Origin: Fervidobacterium sp.
GTDB lineage: Bacteria > Thermotogota > Thermotogae > Thermotogales > Fervidobacteriaceae
DNA: 7,107 bases
Direction: 5' to 3'
Assembly (NCBI GenBank): GCA_003522805.1
Contig: DPIB01000196.1
Span: 1 to 7,107, forward strand
The position numbers were made by a program, and so were the translations under genes. Each line of letters begins with the position of its first letter. Within the stretch, counting starts at the first letter, position 1. The notes beneath the pieces were generated by a model. The model worked only from the letters and a program-made list of their open reading frames with translations. It was not told the origin of the DNA and searched no databases. Below are positions 6,160-7,107 of the stretch, piece after piece.

Positions 6160-6548
6160 AGGTACATCATGTTGGATATGCGGTGAAAAGCATAGAAGAT
6201 GCAAGGAAGGAATTTGAGCTTCTTGGATTTAGGTGTGAGAGCGAGACTGTTTTGGACAATGTAAGGAAGGTACGCATACTTTTTATGACAAATGATACAT
6301 GCCGTATCGAGTTGATAGAACCAAACGAAAGTGATAATCCCATTGAAAGTATATTGAAAAAGGTTGGTAGTTCACCTTATCACATATGCTATGAATCTGA
6401 AGATATCGAAAACGATGCAAGGTTGCTCAAAGAAAAAGGCTTCAGAGTCATCAGCGACGTTTCTGAAGCACCCGCGTTAGGAAACAAAAATGTTTGTTTC
6501 CTGTACAGCAAAGACATTGGGATAATAGAACTTGTGCAAGAGTATTAG
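6156..6548 (+). CDS. VOC-superfamily protein (glyoxalase/methylmalonyl-CoA epimerase-like)
   Basis: A 130-residue protein with the paired beta-alpha-beta-beta-beta units of the vicinal oxygen chelate fold. Unit one opens with VHHVGYAVKSIEDARKEFEL (3-22) and closes with CRIELIEP (49-56). Unit two opens with SPYHICYESEDIENDARLL (73-91) and closes with DIGIIELVQ (120-128). Candidate metal ligands, placed by analogy with methylmalonyl-CoA epimerase, are His5, His76 and Glu125, with the fourth in the first unit unclear (Glu52 or a neighbour). So a metal-dependent epimerase, isomerase or lyase acting on a hydroxy- or 2-substituted thioester is plausible. It overlaps the FkbH-like gene by ATGA and has no ribosome binding site better than the adjacent purine-rich GGAGAA, so it is translationally coupled. 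Context suggests it acts on the ACP-bound three-carbon unit, for example to set its stereochemistry. This is inference, and the VOC fold alone does not fix the reaction. Confidence 0.85.
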   Translation: MKVHHVGYAVKSIEDARKEFELLGFRCESETVLDNVRKVRILFMTNDTCRIELIEPNESDNPIESILKKVGSSPYHICYESEDIENDARLLKEKGFRVISDVSEAPALGNKNVCFLYSKDIGIIELVQEY

Positions 6549-6560
6549 ATTAGGAAAATG

Positions 6561-6568
6561 GGAGTGAT
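6561..6568 (+). promoter_or_regulatory. Ribosome binding site of rfbA
   Basis: GGAGTGAT, with core GGAG at 6561-6564, lies seven bases before ATG 6572 in the 23-bp gap after the VOC gene. No promoter or terminator fits in that gap, so rfbA is probably co-transcribed. Confidence 0.65.
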
Positions 6569-6571
6569 CAA

Positions 6572-7107
6572 ATGAAGGGTATTATCCTTGCAGGTGGAAG
6601 TGGAACAAGGCTGTATCCAATAACGAAGGGAATAAGCAAGCAACTTCTTCCAATATATGACAAGCCGATGATTTATTATCCACTTTCTGTTCTCATGCTT
6701 GCTGGGATAAGGGAAATACTTGTCATCTCTAATCCTGAATATATTGACTTGTACAAAAGATTACTCAACGATGGAAGCCAGTTCGGTATCCAGCTCAAAT
6801 ACAAAGTTCAGGATGCTCCAAGAGGACTGGCAGATGCCTTCATTGTTGGAGAGGATTTCATTGGTGATGACACAGTTTGCCTAATTCTTGGCGATAATGT
6901 GTTCTATGGCCAAGGCTTTGGACCAAGATTGAAAGAGGCTGCTAAGCTTCAAGATGGTGCTATCATATTTGGCTATTACGTCAATAATCCAAGTGAATTT
7001 GGTATTGTTGAGTTTGATGAGAATTGGAATGTTCTGAGCTTAGAAGAGAAACCCAAAAATCCAAAATCGAATTATGCCATTCCTGGTCTATATTTTTACG
7101 ATAACAC
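6572..7107 (+). CDS. rfbA: Glucose-1-phosphate thymidylyltransferase, N-terminal part (3' end outside window)
   Basis: The frame is open from ATG 6572 to the window end, giving 178 residues of an enzyme usually near 290. RmlA/RfbA joins dTTP and glucose-1-phosphate into dTDP-glucose and pyrophosphate in the cytoplasm, the first step toward dTDP-rhamnose and dTDP-amino-deoxysugars. Visible signatures are the nucleotide-binding loop [16 protein letters not shown] (3-18), [16 protein letters not shown] (23-38), the Mg-binding LGDN (106-109, Asp108), [15 protein letters not shown] (134-148), EEKP (158-161) and [11 protein letters not shown] (167-177). The usual VQPSPDGLAQAF segment reads [12 protein letters not shown] here, a mild variant. 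No catalytic residue is missing in the visible part. It follows the acyl-ACP module by 23 bp, linking that module to dTDP-sugar synthesis. rmlB and the remaining pathway genes would be expected beyond the window. Confidence 0.95.
   Translation, partial: MKGIILAGGSGTRLYPITKGISKQLLPIYDKPMIYYPLSVLMLAGIREILVISNPEYIDLYKRLLNDGSQFGIQLKYKVQDAPRGLADAFIVGEDFIGDDTVCLILGDNVFYGQGFGPRLKEAAKLQDGAIIFGYYVNNPSEFGIVEFDENWNVLSLEEKPKNPKSNYAIPGLYFYDN

Noticed and set aside
1..7107. CRISPR array, tRNA/rRNA genes, insertion sequence ends or integrase
   Set aside because: No regularly spaced repeats, no cloverleaf-like sequence recognised, and no transposase or integrase motifs in any frame I read.

Overview
The window is an AT-rich stretch of a bacterial surface-polysaccharide (O-antigen/S-layer-glycan type) biosynthesis locus. 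All recognised genes lie on the + strand. Strong GGAGG-type ribosome binding sites, near-exclusive AGA/AGG arginine codons, frequent ATA isoleucine and very Lys/Glu-rich proteins suggest a thermophile. A Thermotogota member of the Fervidobacterium/Thermosipho kind is my best guess, but this is inferred from composition and style, not from a marker gene.

Layout. (1) Positions 1-349: the 3' end of a DegT/DnrJ/EryC1/StrS PLP aminotransferase for nucleotide-sugar amination. It overlaps (2) a complete multi-pass Wzx-type flippase (346-1776), followed by (3) a left-handed beta-helix acyltransferase (1860-2459). (4) Positions 2460-3642 are a gene graveyard. They hold the C-terminal third of a second, diverged flippase (2500-2832) and a heavily decayed class I SAM-dependent methyltransferase (about 2952-3642) that can be followed through at least five frame changes and several stops. 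(5) Positions 3648-6548 are an intact, tightly packed module: a GNAT-fold acyltransferase, an acyl carrier protein, an FkbH-like HAD-IIIC protein and a VOC-fold protein. (6) From 6572 to the window end is the 5' part of rfbA/rmlA, glucose-1-phosphate thymidylyltransferase.

How it may work together. RmlA opens the dTDP-sugar pathway, and the aminotransferase probably installs an amine on a dTDP-ketosugar. The ACP plus FkbH-like pair is the signature used elsewhere to load a glycerate-derived three-carbon unit onto an ACP thiol. The VOC protein could epimerise or otherwise adjust that unit, and the GNAT could pass it to the sugar amine. The flippase would export the lipid-linked repeat unit and the beta-helix enzyme would add an acetyl group. 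The combined ACP-dependent sugar N-acylation pathway is inference, and it is the most interesting system here.

The graveyard suggests that the left part (aminotransferase, flippase, beta-helix enzyme) and the right part (GNAT, ACP, FkbH, VOC) were brought together by recombination, leaving an older flippase and methyltransferase to decay at the join.
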